DNA from: Planctomycetaceae bacterium UBA2972
GTDB lineage: Bacteria > Planctomycetota > Planctomycetia > Pirellulales > Pirellulaceae
DNA: 64,000 bases
Direction: 5' to 3'
Assembly (NCBI GenBank): GCA_002348315.1
Contig: DEAW01000154.1
Span: forward strand, 1 to 64,000
Shown one piece after another: positions 55,108 through 64,000 of this stretch (positions within the stretch are counted from its first letter, which is position 1; the number at the start of each line of letters is the position of its first letter). Below the pieces are notes generated by a model. The model was given only the letters and a program-made list of their open reading frames with translations, had not been told where the DNA came from and made no database searches. Position numbers and translations under genes: made by a program.

Positions 55108-56666
55108 TACAACTTCTCCTTGAACCAAATCCGAACCGGATGATCCGGCACGACACTCAACGGAATTCTAAACTGACCGGCGACAATATCATCGACCCCA
55201 TCACCATCAACATCGCCACAGTCCAGAGTAATCAACTCAACAGGCTGACGAGCGATCAGATGTTGTTTTTGAAACTGGTTCTCTTCATTCTCAACCCAAA
55301 TCACACTCGGGTTTTGAGGGTTGGCGTAATCGTTGGACATACTCACCAAAACTACATCTAAATCACCGTCCGCATCGACATCCGACGGAGCGGCCGCATA
55401 GGTTCCGCCAAGTTTCCCAATTAATTCTGCCTTAAACGTCCAGTCGCCTTGATTACGCAACCACACACATCCATGATAAGGCATCGGCCAGCCATGCCCA
55501 AACTCCAGATTATCTCCCTGGCTCATGAGAAAATCCATCTTTCCATCCTGATCAAGATCCGCGGCAACCAAACCGCCTCCACCCACGTCATAGTTATCTG
55601 TTTCATAGAGCAATCGTCTACTGAAGTTACCATCCCCGTCGTTTTCCAATGCCCAAACTTCTTCCTCGTCCTGCGTGACTATGGCACCAATGTCCAAATC
55701 TCCATCCAGATCATAATCATGAACCGGCACATGGATCACGCCTGGTCGGTCCAACAAGGAAGAATCCCGAAAATTCAAATCGCCGAGATTCTCGAGCAAG
55801 CGCACGCCTCCTCGAGCGTATCCAAACACAGCAACGGCAAGATCAACATCTCCGTCCTTATCAAAATCACCCGCTTGAACGTCGGCTACACGACGGACAT
55901 CCGACAATAAGAGGTGACGCTGATAACCATCTTCGGTATTGAGAAACAAGACAACTTCACCCACCAGTTCATCCGATGGCATGATATTTCCCAATACTGA
56001 AACCACCACATCCTGTTTTCCATCCTGGTTAATATCAACCACAGTGGCATGAGCCGGAGCGACCATCGAGTCGCCAATCAGTGTTTCTTTCCATAAGTAC
56101 TCGAATCCCTGATTCTCCGCCAGATTGTCCATCTGTTGCTGGACTTCTTCCGGGGAACTATCGGCATCATAGTCTAGCTCTATTTGAGTCCTACCTTGAT
56201 ACGAGTAGGCGATTACCGAATTCTGAGAAGCATTGCAGACCAGCACCTCCTGTTTCCCATCTCCGTCGAGGTCAACAACCTGCACATTAGTAATCCTTAC
56301 TTCATGCGGATCTTCCATAGATTCGAGTTCGCCAGATTCGGCACCGATGAGCGTTTGAAGATGCTCCGGAATATACTTCTGTATTTCCAAATCTACGGGA
56401 TTCCAACGATGCCCCGGGTGCGAGTTTAACACTCGAATTTCAGAAGTTAACGAAGGAGCGATTCCCATCAACCCCCATAACACTGCCAGTCCGCCAATAA
56501 TACAAACGAGCAATACCGTAAGGAATGCTGGCCGATGCCGATTCCCGGTCGAGCCAAACTCGGTTAAATCAGCTACTCCTTGCTGCGTCGTTGCTTCCTG
56601 CTCATTTACCAAGGGAGAACCGCTCCTACTTTCGACATCAGAGGCAAAATCACCAATCCCATACAA
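55107..56666 (-). CDS. FG-GAP/VCBS-repeat protein, membrane-anchored
   Basis: A 519-residue protein. A transmembrane segment (FLTVLLVCIIGGLAVLWGLMG, given in part) near residues 48-68 is followed by an extracytoplasmic propeller of seven calcium-binding repeats with the DxDxDGxxD pattern: DLDGDGKQEV, DINQDGKQDV, DFDKDGDVDL, DYDLDGDLDI, DLDQDGKMDF, DVDADGDLDV, DVDGDGVDDI. FG-GAP propellers usually bind ligands or proteins at the surface. The start is uncertain: TTG 56666 has no good ribosome binding site, while TTG 56612 has AGGAG ten bases upstream. It follows the giant protein by about 50-105 bases and precedes the TPR gene with a one-base overlap. Confidence 0.85.
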   Translation of the reverse strand: MYGIGDFASDVESRSGSPLVNEQEATTQQGVADLTEFGSTGNRHRPAFLTVLLVCIIGGLAVLWGLMGIAPSLTSEIRVLNSHPGHRWNPVDLEIQKYIPEHLQTLIGAESGELESMEDPHEVRITNVQVVDLDGDGKQEVLVCNASQNSVIAYSYQGRTQIELDYDADSSPEEVQQQMDNLAENQGFEYLWKETLIGDSMVAPAHATVVDINQDGKQDVVVSVLGNIMPSDELVGEVVLFLNTEDGYQRHLLLSDVRRVADVQAGDFDKDGDVDLAVAVFGYARGGVRLLENLGDLNFRDSSLLDRPGVIHVPVHDYDLDGDLDIGAIVTQDEEEVWALENDGDGNFSRRLLYETDNYDVGGGGLVAADLDQDGKMDFLMSQGDNLEFGHGWPMPYHGCVWLRNQGDWTFKAELIGKLGGTYAAAPSDVDADGDLDVVLVSMSNDYANPQNPSVIWVENEENQFQKQHLIARQPVELITLDCGDVDGDGVDDIVAGQFRIPLSVVPDHPVRIWFKEKL

Positions 56667-56717
56667 GATAATGAAATCAAAGTATTTCTTAAAGGCAGAT
56701 CCGCTTATTTACGCTAG

Positions 56718-59700
56718 TTAAGCAATTTCCACCACCTTGGGAGTAAACTTGAGCTTCAACAGCCAGCTGATAGAACCGATCAGAATCAGCATGCCTAAAA
56801 TGGGGAATACCCAGCGAAGGACCATGAACAAACTGATGGGGACAAAACAGACAGCCACGAAACCGACGAGCCCGGTACTGCGTGCAGCCGTACGAATAAT
56901 CCAGCCACCCACGACAATCACAATTATGGCTACCACACCCACACCAACACGAAGACAAGTCTCGAGCAAACTGTGGCTGACATATTGTGCAGAGAACTCG
57001 TATTCCGCGGTTGCAGCTAAATACTCAAGCTCAAACTGATGGTATTCAGCATTCAGACTGGATTCGTCAAAATCAAACCCTGCAATACTTGCAAATCCGG
57101 TCGCTTCAGCATCGGTCATCTGTCTGCCCCGCTGAACAGACAACACAGCATCAAATCGATCGACAGCACTACCAGAATCGTTTTGAGCTAACTCACCACC
57201 CATGCCAGCCTGGTTGGCTCGGCCAAAGCCACCACCACCGATCGGACCCTGCCCACTTCCCATGCCGCCCATTCCACCGATGCCACCGCCTAAACCACCG
57301 CCCATAGCGCCAGGCATATTGGCTGCCGCCATGCCACCGGAAGCATCTCCGGCTAAATCGGAACCGGGAGGCATCGCTCCGCCGGTTGGGTCCGCTAATT
57401 GAGGGCGAGCGGGGTTAACTGATCGCAGTTTATCTAGCTGACGGCGATTATCGAGCGACTCTTTTTGTTGTAACTGATACTGTCGCAACTGATCCTGCAT
57501 CCGCTGTTGCCCCGATTCTCCTCGTTTCGATCGCTGTTGTTGACCAGAGCGTTGTTCTTCCAACTGCTTACCAGATGCGGGTTTCTTCGTGGGAGCCTGA
57601 AAATTCTGAGTATTACCTTTATAAAGACGTTGCTTCGATTCTTTGGCTGCTTCTTCAGATTCACGAATTAAACCATTGCCTTCAAACCACCCTTTTTTGA
57701 ATTGCGATTCCGCTGCCTTTTGTTCGTCTTCCCGGACTGCATTCTCCGTTGACACATCAAAATTGTTTCCCAGCTGATTGACTGCATTATTGGTAATGTC
57801 ATTAGACTGCTCTAAAAACCGTTGATTGAGCTGTTTGCGATTATCAAACAACTGTTCATCGACATCAAATCCATCCGATGGCTGACGCACCAATTCGTCA
57901 ACTTGTTTATTCAATTCCTGAATTTGCTGACCGTTACGCGACTCCACTTCAGTTCGTGTTGCATAGTTATTGACATCCGTTTCGGACTGCAGGCTATTGA
58001 ACAAACGAATCTTCTCATAAGGATTGGACGACTGATTGGCTCGCCGTAGTTTCTCACTTATTTCTTTGTTGATGACAAAACTCTGTTTTGATTTCAGCAC
58101 TGAGGCTGACTTTTCATCTGTTCGAGCGATCAATTCACCGGCACCATCAAAACCGAACCAACGACGATCTCTGGGCAAATAGAGCTTCACAAATGTGCTG
58201 CCATCGGCAACTATATTTTGTGTGCGGATGATCGGCAAAGTTTCCAACGTTCCGTATTGCTCGAGTTGATGCCCAACATCTCCGGCGTAATGGATTTGGA
58301 CAAGATAAGACAGCTCCCCATCTTCGGTCTTAACCAACGGAATTTTTAGATCCCGATCGGTCAGTCCTCGAATCGGCTTCACCGGATCACCGGCAACCGA
58401 GATTGCCCAGAGTTTCGCACCTGAGGGCAAACTTGCTTCCAGAAACTGTTCCGTCTGATTATCCACGAGCAATTCAAGCTTGGCTCGATACGTCCCGGCA
58501 AAATCCACCGCCAAATACGTTGTTGCTAAACGAATCTTGGCTTCATCGCGATTTAGGACTTTGTTGATTTTGACCGTATACGGAATGTCTGCCGTTGTTG
58601 GATCCTGAGCTGTCACGACATAGGCTTCGCTGATTCGATCACCTAGCACCGCCGTCAAATCTCGCCATTGAACCGACTGTCGATTCAGCGCTTGGAAACC
58701 GGGAATCGGATTCCCCGCTTCATCCAATTTTTTCACACTGATTTGATCTCCCGAACTTTCAAGTGAAACAAATTGGCCAAGTACACCAACGTTGTCTCCT
58801 AAGACCACGGGAATGGGAGACTTAGTATCGACTCCTGTTTGACGATCCATCTGCACCAACACCCGGTACTCTTTGAGCACTTCGTCCTCAAGAATCAACT
58901 TGACCGTGACATAATCAGATTCCTCGGCTTCGTCTTCCCAAACAACACGCTGAACATACTGTGACGAGATAACAGACTTGCCTTTCATGTACTTGGGAAG
59001 CCTAAAAGAGAATTCACGTTCTCCTGCATTTGATACTGTATATTCCAGCAAAATCGTCTCTTCGACTGCGCGGTCGGTCACATGCACATTAGTAAACGTG
59101 CGACAGTTTACACTGGCATTACGGGGTATGAGCTGAAACTTAGCGGAGTAATTCGGGCCGCGGAATTTTAACGCCGTACGGGCCAGCGGACGCTGATTGG
59201 ATCGTAGCCAGCCAAACATCGAAGCCATAGCAACGGATTCACCCTGTTGCACGTCTAATAGCTCTACATCAAACGACGGATCTGACAAGAGAACGGTTTC
59301 ACCGTACTGCGATTGCACTCCAAGGACAGCCAAATAAGGCACGGTCGTCGTTCTATTATCCAGTTTTCGATCGAGCTTGCCCTCCAGGATTACATTGAAT
59401 CCTCCCTGAATACCCTGTCCTAACAGCACGGTGACCAACTTCGCGTCACCGACAACCGATTCGTATTGATCTTCAGCCCATTCGACCAACCCTGGTACAT
59501 TCAATTGACGAATGATCAGGTCGGCTGGCACTACCAACTGCACAGAATGAATTGGACGCCGACTGTCAGAGACTCGGATCATCGACTCCAAAGTAATCTC
59601 CTGAGGAGAAACACGCACTAATGTCTTCAAATTGGCTGAAGAACGACTCGCCACTTCCGAAGTGCTTAAGGTTAAGCCATAACCATTACCGGAGAATTGG

Positions 59701-62700
59701 TATGCAAACAGGTTACGGATCCCCAGTGGATTGTCTCTGATGATAACTTGAGACGATTCCGGACTCTGGCCACCATTCACACGATGCAATCCACTGAATT
59801 CATTAACATCCAAACGTGAAAGACCCTGAACGGCATCAATGACAACATTCAACATCGGACTACGTCGCACCAGGATCGAACCTTTGTGAGAAACAGCATC
59901 GGGCACGGAAACCACGGGAACATCAAATTGGTCGGATTCTCCCGTAGGCAAAGCGCGAAACCTCACTAAGCTGACACGGAATTGAGCTGCATTCTGAGCA
60001 GCTTCCAGCATTTCAATACTTATGTCCTGATTACCGGCCTCGTCATTAACCACTTCCCAACTACGAATATTCGCTCCCTGGACCGATTCGACTTTCATTC
60101 CCAAAGGAACACGTAAACGAAATAAATCTCGCGTGCTATTTCGAAAACTCAGATTCACAAACCAATCCGCGTAAACTCCGTCTTCCTGCACATCGACGAT
60201 CAACTCCGACTGACTCGTTAAATCCCGGTCTGTCAGACTATCCTGAATAACCGGTCTCCACCGGAAATCAAAACTCCCGTCGACTCCCAATGAAGAAAGC
60301 ACTTCTTCGTTGGCTTCTGTTGTTCTGTATTCACTGCGTCCCAGGTGGTTATTCCAACGCAGTTCGGTATTTGCTTCTAATACCGTAAGCTTCATTAAAC
60401 CACTTGCGCCGATCGGCAACTGTCCATTAGCAATACGCCAGCCACCTTGTCGTGCCACTGGCATTCGCAAACCCAACCGTAGCGTGTGATGCCCTTTGCC
60501 AGAGACGAACAACTGATGTGTTGCTACCGGTCCCACTGCAATCCGCTGAGCAGCCTGCTGCCCTTGAACCGGCTTTTGTTCCTGAACATTCGGAGCGAGT
60601 GGATCCTGCTGAAGACCAACTTTCATTTGTGCGGGATTGTCATCCAGAGTTGCGTATTCGATCACCAAGGCTCCCAGCGGTAACCCAATCGTTAATTCCT
60701 GCTCTGAGAAAACATCAATACCAATCACACCTTCGATCAGTAGGCTATTGTCTTCATAAAGTGATGTTGAGTATTCCACACCGCTGAACGCATATTTAAC
60801 CGGTAGATACTCATGTTCCAACGGAAGTCCCGGATAGGCACGTTTAAACAATTCGGTATAACGCTTCAATGGAATGAGCAGCTGCTGATCATCACTGCGA
60901 TGCACTGGCAAACTAGCCGGATCGTATGGTACGACAACCGCATCTTTTGGGACATCCACCGGTATGACCCCATCCGTTTGCTGAGCTTGACTTACGGCAG
61001 TCAGCATCAGCATCAGTGGCAGCATCAGTGATGCCAGGCCAAGCTTACTGAGGATCCGTTTACAGCACCATGACAACCCCGGATGCACCATGTGATAGAG
61101 CATATAAAAGAACATCAACACGACAACGGAGGCAAACATCATCTCAGCAACAGCACGATATTCTTTTAATTGAGGAATAGCTGAAATGACAACAGCGGCT
61201 AACAACACAAGTATTAAGTAACGTCGTTTGGATGCCGGTTCTCTTTTACCGACCACGGCTCCTAACGCGAGAACCACTAATGCCACAACCCAGCTCAAAA
61301 CGATTTCAAAGCTCTTTCTAACGACTCGGCCTTCCACTGCGGCTGTCCCGCCAAGATTCCCAAACTCATATAACAAGTAATCCGAATGGTGCTGATAACC
61401 CAAATTCGACTCAACACGTGCAAGCAGATCGATATCCAGGCTGTTTCTGCCTTCCAATGCCCAGACCAGACCGGATTGCCGTCCACCCAGCGAAGTTTTT
61501 CCATCGCCCCCTTCTCCTTCCGAAGGAGTAATCTCTTCGTCAGCAGTTTCCAGATCGTCGGCAAGCAATTCAGGCCTGGAATCTGCTTTTGGTTGAGCCG
61601 GAGCATTCGCGGGTGCATCCATGTTCGCTTCAAGCTTGCTCAATTCATCTTTAGCCTTTTCAGCTAAATCCAGTTCTTCATTGCTACTATCAAACGGGGT
61701 TGGTGGTGCCGATGGTTCCGGCGCAGCTTCTGATTGAGGGGCTCGGTCGGCGGTCGGAGCTTCTGCTGTTTCAGCAAACGCTTCATATTCAGCCCCTGCT
61801 TCAGCTCCTTCCATCGGCATGGCAAAATCAGCGTCGCCGGAATTTGCAAATGCCACCTGACTGTCAAAGCTAGCAGCAGGTCCTTTACTTCCCCCAAGGG
61901 CAAGTCCACCGGTTGCTAAGAACAGGCCACCGCCCAGATAAGCAGCCTGGGGCGTTACACGGACTGGAGTATTGGTTTGCTTCATGACATCTGAATTACT
62001 TAGGCTCAAGCGATAACTAGCTGGAACCATCATTTGCCATTTCACTCGAGCAGGTTCTACCAGTGGTGCATCGGCTGCGTTCTTAATACGACCGTGTTCG
62101 TACAATTGAGGAGCTAGCAGACTAAATCCATCCCGTGTGCTTTGTTGTTGAGCATAGATCACTCGCAAATCTCTCAGATTTCCAGCATCCGCTCCTGCTG
62201 TCGACAAGTCCACAAGGAAGCCTTCTGCGTCGAGTGCTTTTTGAGGCTTCACCGTCACCGCATCATCAACCACTACGCTCCACAAACGGGAATTTTGAGG
62301 CAAGACAACTCGCACATAATCGGATTTCGTTAATAGCGAATACCTCGCAACAGTCTGGTAGGCGCCTCGATTGGTCACATAGGTTAATAATTCCGCCCGA
62401 TTTATAAGTACTGCGGGGATAGCACGCAACTCAGGGTAGGCGATATTCACCTTCACGTCCGGAGATTCAACGGTATATCGAAATGCCGCCACGCGATGCT
62501 TACCAACGACGTAACCATTTACCGCTAATTCACCGACGTCGACCGGCTTGAATCCTTCATCGTCCACCGCAACTTCTAACTCCGGCGATGCTTCCACGGA
62601 GAACACTCCCGACTGATACCCTGTTCCTACAACTTGTGGAAACGCTGCCTTCAGATGTTCTGCCGTATCATCAACTTGCTGGTTGTACTGGATCCCCAGT

Positions 62701-64000
62701 GTAATCTGACTAAATGCCGGAGTACTTAACAGTACTGTCCAGATACGCTGCTGTCCCTGCACCTCTGAATTGAACTGCTTTACTGTAGTCCCTGCGATAC
62801 CTGTAATCGTGATATTCTCTGGTGTCTCATTTGCCGGCAATGCCAACACCACTTCTTCAAGTTGCGATCGTTGGATATCAATTGACACTTCGTGATATGC
62901 CTTATGAACTCCTTGTTGGACATCAAAAAACGATGCTAGTCGGGAGGCAAATAACGCCGGCACGCGGCGCACCACAGCAGAAACTGCATATTCGGTGGAG
63001 TCGAACTGGTAAGCCAGTGCGACAGGGCTTGAAAGAGAAGCCCGAGTAGGATCGGAAGCAGACAACGGAAAGGCTCCCTCTACCATGTCCGCCCTGATCT
63101 CAAAGACATCCTGATACTGGTCAACCGCCCGAATACCAACCACTCCGGAACTGCGGTACGTATCCTCTACGATGAACGTGGGAGTCTGCAACGTGTACTC
63201 ATTCCAGTTTTCCAGCCAACCATCCGGAACTCGTTCTGCGACTAACGTCACACGATGTAATTCACCAAAGGCACGGCGACCGGGAAATTTAACATGCAAG
63301 CGGCGGACGCCTTCTGCATCCACTGTTTCGTGATAATTGAGCTGAGTTTGCGTTTCGTCCACAATGGCTGTGACATTCCAACCTTCCGGAGCCTGCACAT
63401 CAAATCCAAACAGATCGTCGAGTGCCGGATATAAGTAAAAGTCCACAGCTGCCTGATGGCGATCTCGCAAAAAAGTAAGTACTGTGTTCGTCTGAACATT
63501 TAGCTGACTTTCCGGTTGCAATACCTTGGCTGAGACTTCAAAGTCTTCCTGCGGAATATAATACGTTGCCAAAATCTGAAGCGGCGGCGCTCCGGGTTCG
63601 ACGACAAAAATCGACTGCGGAAGAGCATTTTCCAAAACGGCGTTATTGAGTGGTATTGCTCCACTGGCCGCCAGTGAGCTAACAGCTAATCTACGTTCAG
63701 CGAGGATTCCAATGACACCGGTTGATGTTTCAACATTCCGTGCTTTGATCGTTGGAAATGTCCACGCACCCCATTCCGGTGTTGTTTCAATTGCTGTCAC
63801 TTTGACCGTAACGGTCTTAGTTTGAGGTGAGCGAAACTCCACTTTGAGTACATTAACTCCGTCAGCTTCACTTACCGACCACCGTGCCAGATCGGGCGTA
63901 TCTACATTGGTGACTTCAAACCCCGGAGGTAGTTCATATTCAAATTCAGCAGCAGCTCCCTGAACGATTTCCATTGAGAAAGTGGCGTGCAACCTTTCGA
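56718..64000 (-). CDS. Giant two-half envelope protein (partial; 5' end beyond window)
   Basis: At least 2426 codons are visible; the frame is still open at the window edge. The visible N-terminal half (about residues 1-880) is beta-rich and ends in an acidic Ala/Pro/Glu-rich linker. Then come four hydrophobic segments (about residues 890-1000), the last resembling an internal signal sequence. A second beta-rich half (1000-1950) follows, then a Gln/Lys/Glu-rich coiled-coil-like stretch (1970-2190), a Gly/Met-rich tract and about three C-terminal membrane segments. Two domains of the first half recur in the second in the same order. I recognise it only as a planctomycete-type giant protein. 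Both beta halves probably face the same side of the membrane. It precedes the FG-GAP, TPR and C25 genes. Confidence 0.8.
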   Translation of the reverse strand, partial: ERLHATFSMEIVQGAAAEFEYELPPGFEVTNVDTPDLARWSVSEADGVNVLKVEFRSPQTKTVTVKVTAIETTPEWGAWTFPTIKARNVETSTGVIGILAERRLAVSSLAASGAIPLNNAVLENALPQSIFVVEPGAPPLQILATYYIPQEDFEVSAKVLQPESQLNVQTNTVLTFLRDRHQAAVDFYLYPALDDLFGFDVQAPEGWNVTAIVDETQTQLNYHETVDAEGVRRLHVKFPGRRAFGELHRVTLVAERVPDGWLENWNEYTLQTPTFIVEDTYRSSGVVGIRAVDQYQDVFEIRADMVEGAFPLSASDPTRASLSSPVALAYQFDSTEYAVSAVVRRVPALFASRLASFFDVQQGVHKAYHEVSIDIQRSQLEEVVLALPANETPENITITGIAGTTVKQFNSEVQGQQRIWTVLLSTPAFSQITLGIQYNQQVDDTAEHLKAAFPQVVGTGYQSGVFSVEASPELEVAVDDEGFKPVDVGELAVNGYVVGKHRVAAFRYTVESPDVKVNIAYPELRAIPAVLINRAELLTYVTNRGAYQTVARYSLLTKSDYVRVVLPQNSRLWSVVVDDAVTVKPQKALDAEGFLVDLSTAGADAGNLRDLRVIYAQQQSTRDGFSLLAPQLYEHGRIKNAADAPLVEPARVKWQMMVPASYRLSLSNSDVMKQTNTPVRVTPQAAYLGGGLFLATGGLALGGSKGPAASFDSQVAFANSGDADFAMPMEGAEAGAEYEAFAETAEAPTADRAPQSEAAPEPSAPPTPFDSSNEELDLAEKAKDELSKLEANMDAPANAPAQPKADSRPELLADDLETADEEITPSEGEGGDGKTSLGGRQSGLVWALEGRNSLDIDLLARVESNLGYQHHSDYLLYEFGNLGGTAAVEGRVVRKSFEIVLSWVVALVVLALGAVVGKREPASKRRYLILVLLAAVVISAIPQLKEYRAVAEMMFASVVVLMFFYMLYHMVHPGLSWCCKRILSKLGLASLMLPLMLMLTAVSQAQQTDGVIPVDVPKDAVVVPYDPASLPVHRSDDQQLLIPLKRYTELFKRAYPGLPLEHEYLPVKYAFSGVEYSTSLYEDNSLLIEGVIGIDVFSEQELTIGLPLGALVIEYATLDDNPAQMKVGLQQDPLAPNVQEQKPVQGQQAAQRIAVGPVATHQLFVSGKGHHTLRLGLRMPVARQGGWRIANGQLPIGASGLMKLTVLEANTELRWNNHLGRSEYRTTEANEEVLSSLGVDGSFDFRWRPVIQDSLTDRDLTSQSELIVDVQEDGVYADWFVNLSFRNSTRDLFRLRVPLGMKVESVQGANIRSWEVVNDEAGNQDISIEMLEAAQNAAQFRVSLVRFRALPTGESDQFDVPVVSVPDAVSHKGSILVRRSPMLNVVIDAVQGLSRLDVNEFSGLHRVNGGQSPESSQVIIRDNPLGIRNLFAYQFSGNGYGLTLSTSEVASRSSANLKTLVRVSPQEITLESMIRVSDSRRPIHSVQLVVPADLIIRQLNVPGLVEWAEDQYESVVGDAKLVTVLLGQGIQGGFNVILEGKLDRKLDNRTTTVPYLAVLGVQSQYGETVLLSDPSFDVELLDVQQGESVAMASMFGWLRSNQRPLARTALKFRGPNYSAKFQLIPRNASVNCRTFTNVHVTDRAVEETILLEYTVSNAGEREFSFRLPKYMKGKSVISSQYVQRVVWEDEAEESDYVTVKLILEDEVLKEYRVLVQMDRQTGVDTKSPIPVVLGDNVGVLGQFVSLESSGDQISVKKLDEAGNPIPGFQALNRQSVQWRDLTAVLGDRISEAYVVTAQDPTTADIPYTVKINKVLNRDEAKIRLATTYLAVDFAGTYRAKLELLVDNQTEQFLEASLPSGAKLWAISVAGDPVKPIRGLTDRDLKIPLVKTEDGELSYLVQIHYAGDVGHQLEQYGTLETLPIIRTQNIVADGSTFVKLYLPRDRRWFGFDGAGELIARTDEKSASVLKSKQSFVINKEISEKLRRANQSSNPYEKIRLFNSLQSETDVNNYATRTEVESRNGQQIQELNKQVDELVRQPSDGFDVDEQLFDNRKQLNQRFLEQSNDITNNAVNQLGNNFDVSTENAVREDEQKAAESQFKKGWFEGNGLIRESEEAAKESKQRLYKGNTQNFQAPTKKPASGKQLEEQRSGQQQRSKRGESGQQRMQDQLRQYQLQQKESLDNRRQLDKLRSVNPARPQLADPTGGAMPPGSDLAGDASGGMAAANMPGAMGGGLGGGIGGMGGMGSGQGPIGGGGFGRANQAGMGGELAQNDSGSAVDRFDAVLSVQRGRQMTDAEATGFASIAGFDFDESSLNAEYHQFELEYLAATAEYEFSAQYVSHSLLETCLRVGVGVVAIIVIVVGGWIIRTAARSTGLVGFVAVCFVPISLFMVLRWVFPILGMLILIGSISWLLKLKFTPKVVEIA
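57200..57400 (-). repeat. Gly/Met-rich low-complexity tract in the giant protein
   Basis: This stretch encodes many GGM and GGG units (for example GGLGGGIGGMGGMGSG), flanked by Pro/Ala-rich sequence. It is a flexible linker between the coiled-coil-like part and the C-terminal membrane segments. No exact DNA repeat unit is fixed. Confidence 0.7.

Noticed and set aside
1..64000. tRNA genes, CRISPR arrays, insertion sequences or phage genes
   Set aside because: No repeated spacer structure, transposase, integrase or tRNA-like fold was found on reading both strands. A dedicated tRNA scan was not possible here.

Overview
The window looks like a chromosomal segment of a planctomycete (phylum Planctomycetota). 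The grounds are a protein pairing a planctomycete-type cytochrome domain with DUF1549/DUF1553 next to a DUF1501 protein, several exported beta-propeller and Tat-signal proteins, a giant membrane-anchored protein, and bacterial genes for tetrahydromethanopterin (H4MPT) synthesis. Gene density is high, coding falls on both strands in short operons, and I see no tRNA, insertion sequence, prophage or CRISPR array. The exact genus cannot be read from the sequence.

Layout. 0.2-3.6 kb: gltX and glnS. 3.6-11.6 kb: a pterin/C1 cofactor region holding beta-RFAP synthase, pdxJ, an EboE-like protein, an atypical short-chain dehydrogenase and a DUF6513 dihydropteroate-synthase-like protein on the + strand, facing a pabB-pabA-DUF447 operon on the - strand. 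An unannotated 53-residue Cys-rich ORF and a perfect 11-bp inverted repeat lie upstream of pabB. 12-19.4 kb: an exported beta-propeller, a Gfo/Idh/MocA oxidoreductase, a FAH-family protein and a Tat-exported enolase-superfamily protein, then an amidase-nitrilase pair. 19.6-28.7 kb: an octaheme cytochrome/TPR protein tightly linked to a GalU-like nucleotidyltransferase and a glucuronokinase-like kinase, followed by the PSD1/DUF1501 pair. 28.7-37.4 kb: a haloarchaeal-type glucose dehydrogenase, an aldehyde dehydrogenase, a YdeP-type molybdopterin oxidoreductase, a fused MFS/spermidine synthase and a family-39-type glycosyltransferase. 37.4-45.2 kb, - strand: mutS, then the operon hflX > SDR > alpha/beta hydrolase > CitG-like > PTPS. 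The last two are further H4MPT-associated genes. 45.4-49.4 kb: an exported TIM-barrel protein with a strong terminator, a ribbon-helix-helix protein, a membrane beta-propeller and the RNase P RNA gene. 49.4-64 kb, - strand: an unfinished giant protein followed by FG-GAP, TPR and gingipain-like (C25) genes, then an esterase and an enolase-superfamily gene.

How the genes work together. PabA/PabB make p-aminobenzoate, which beta-RFAP synthase condenses with phosphoribosyl pyrophosphate. The DUF6513, DUF447, CitG-like and PTPS proteins belong to families that travel with the H4MPT pathway. GalU-like plus glucuronokinase-like proteins could turn glucuronate into UDP-glucuronate. The most system-like unit is the run of giant duplicated envelope protein, FG-GAP protein, TPR protein and C25 protease, where the last three genes overlap by 1 and 4 bases. 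I infer an envelope-associated assembly or processing module whose function is unknown to me.
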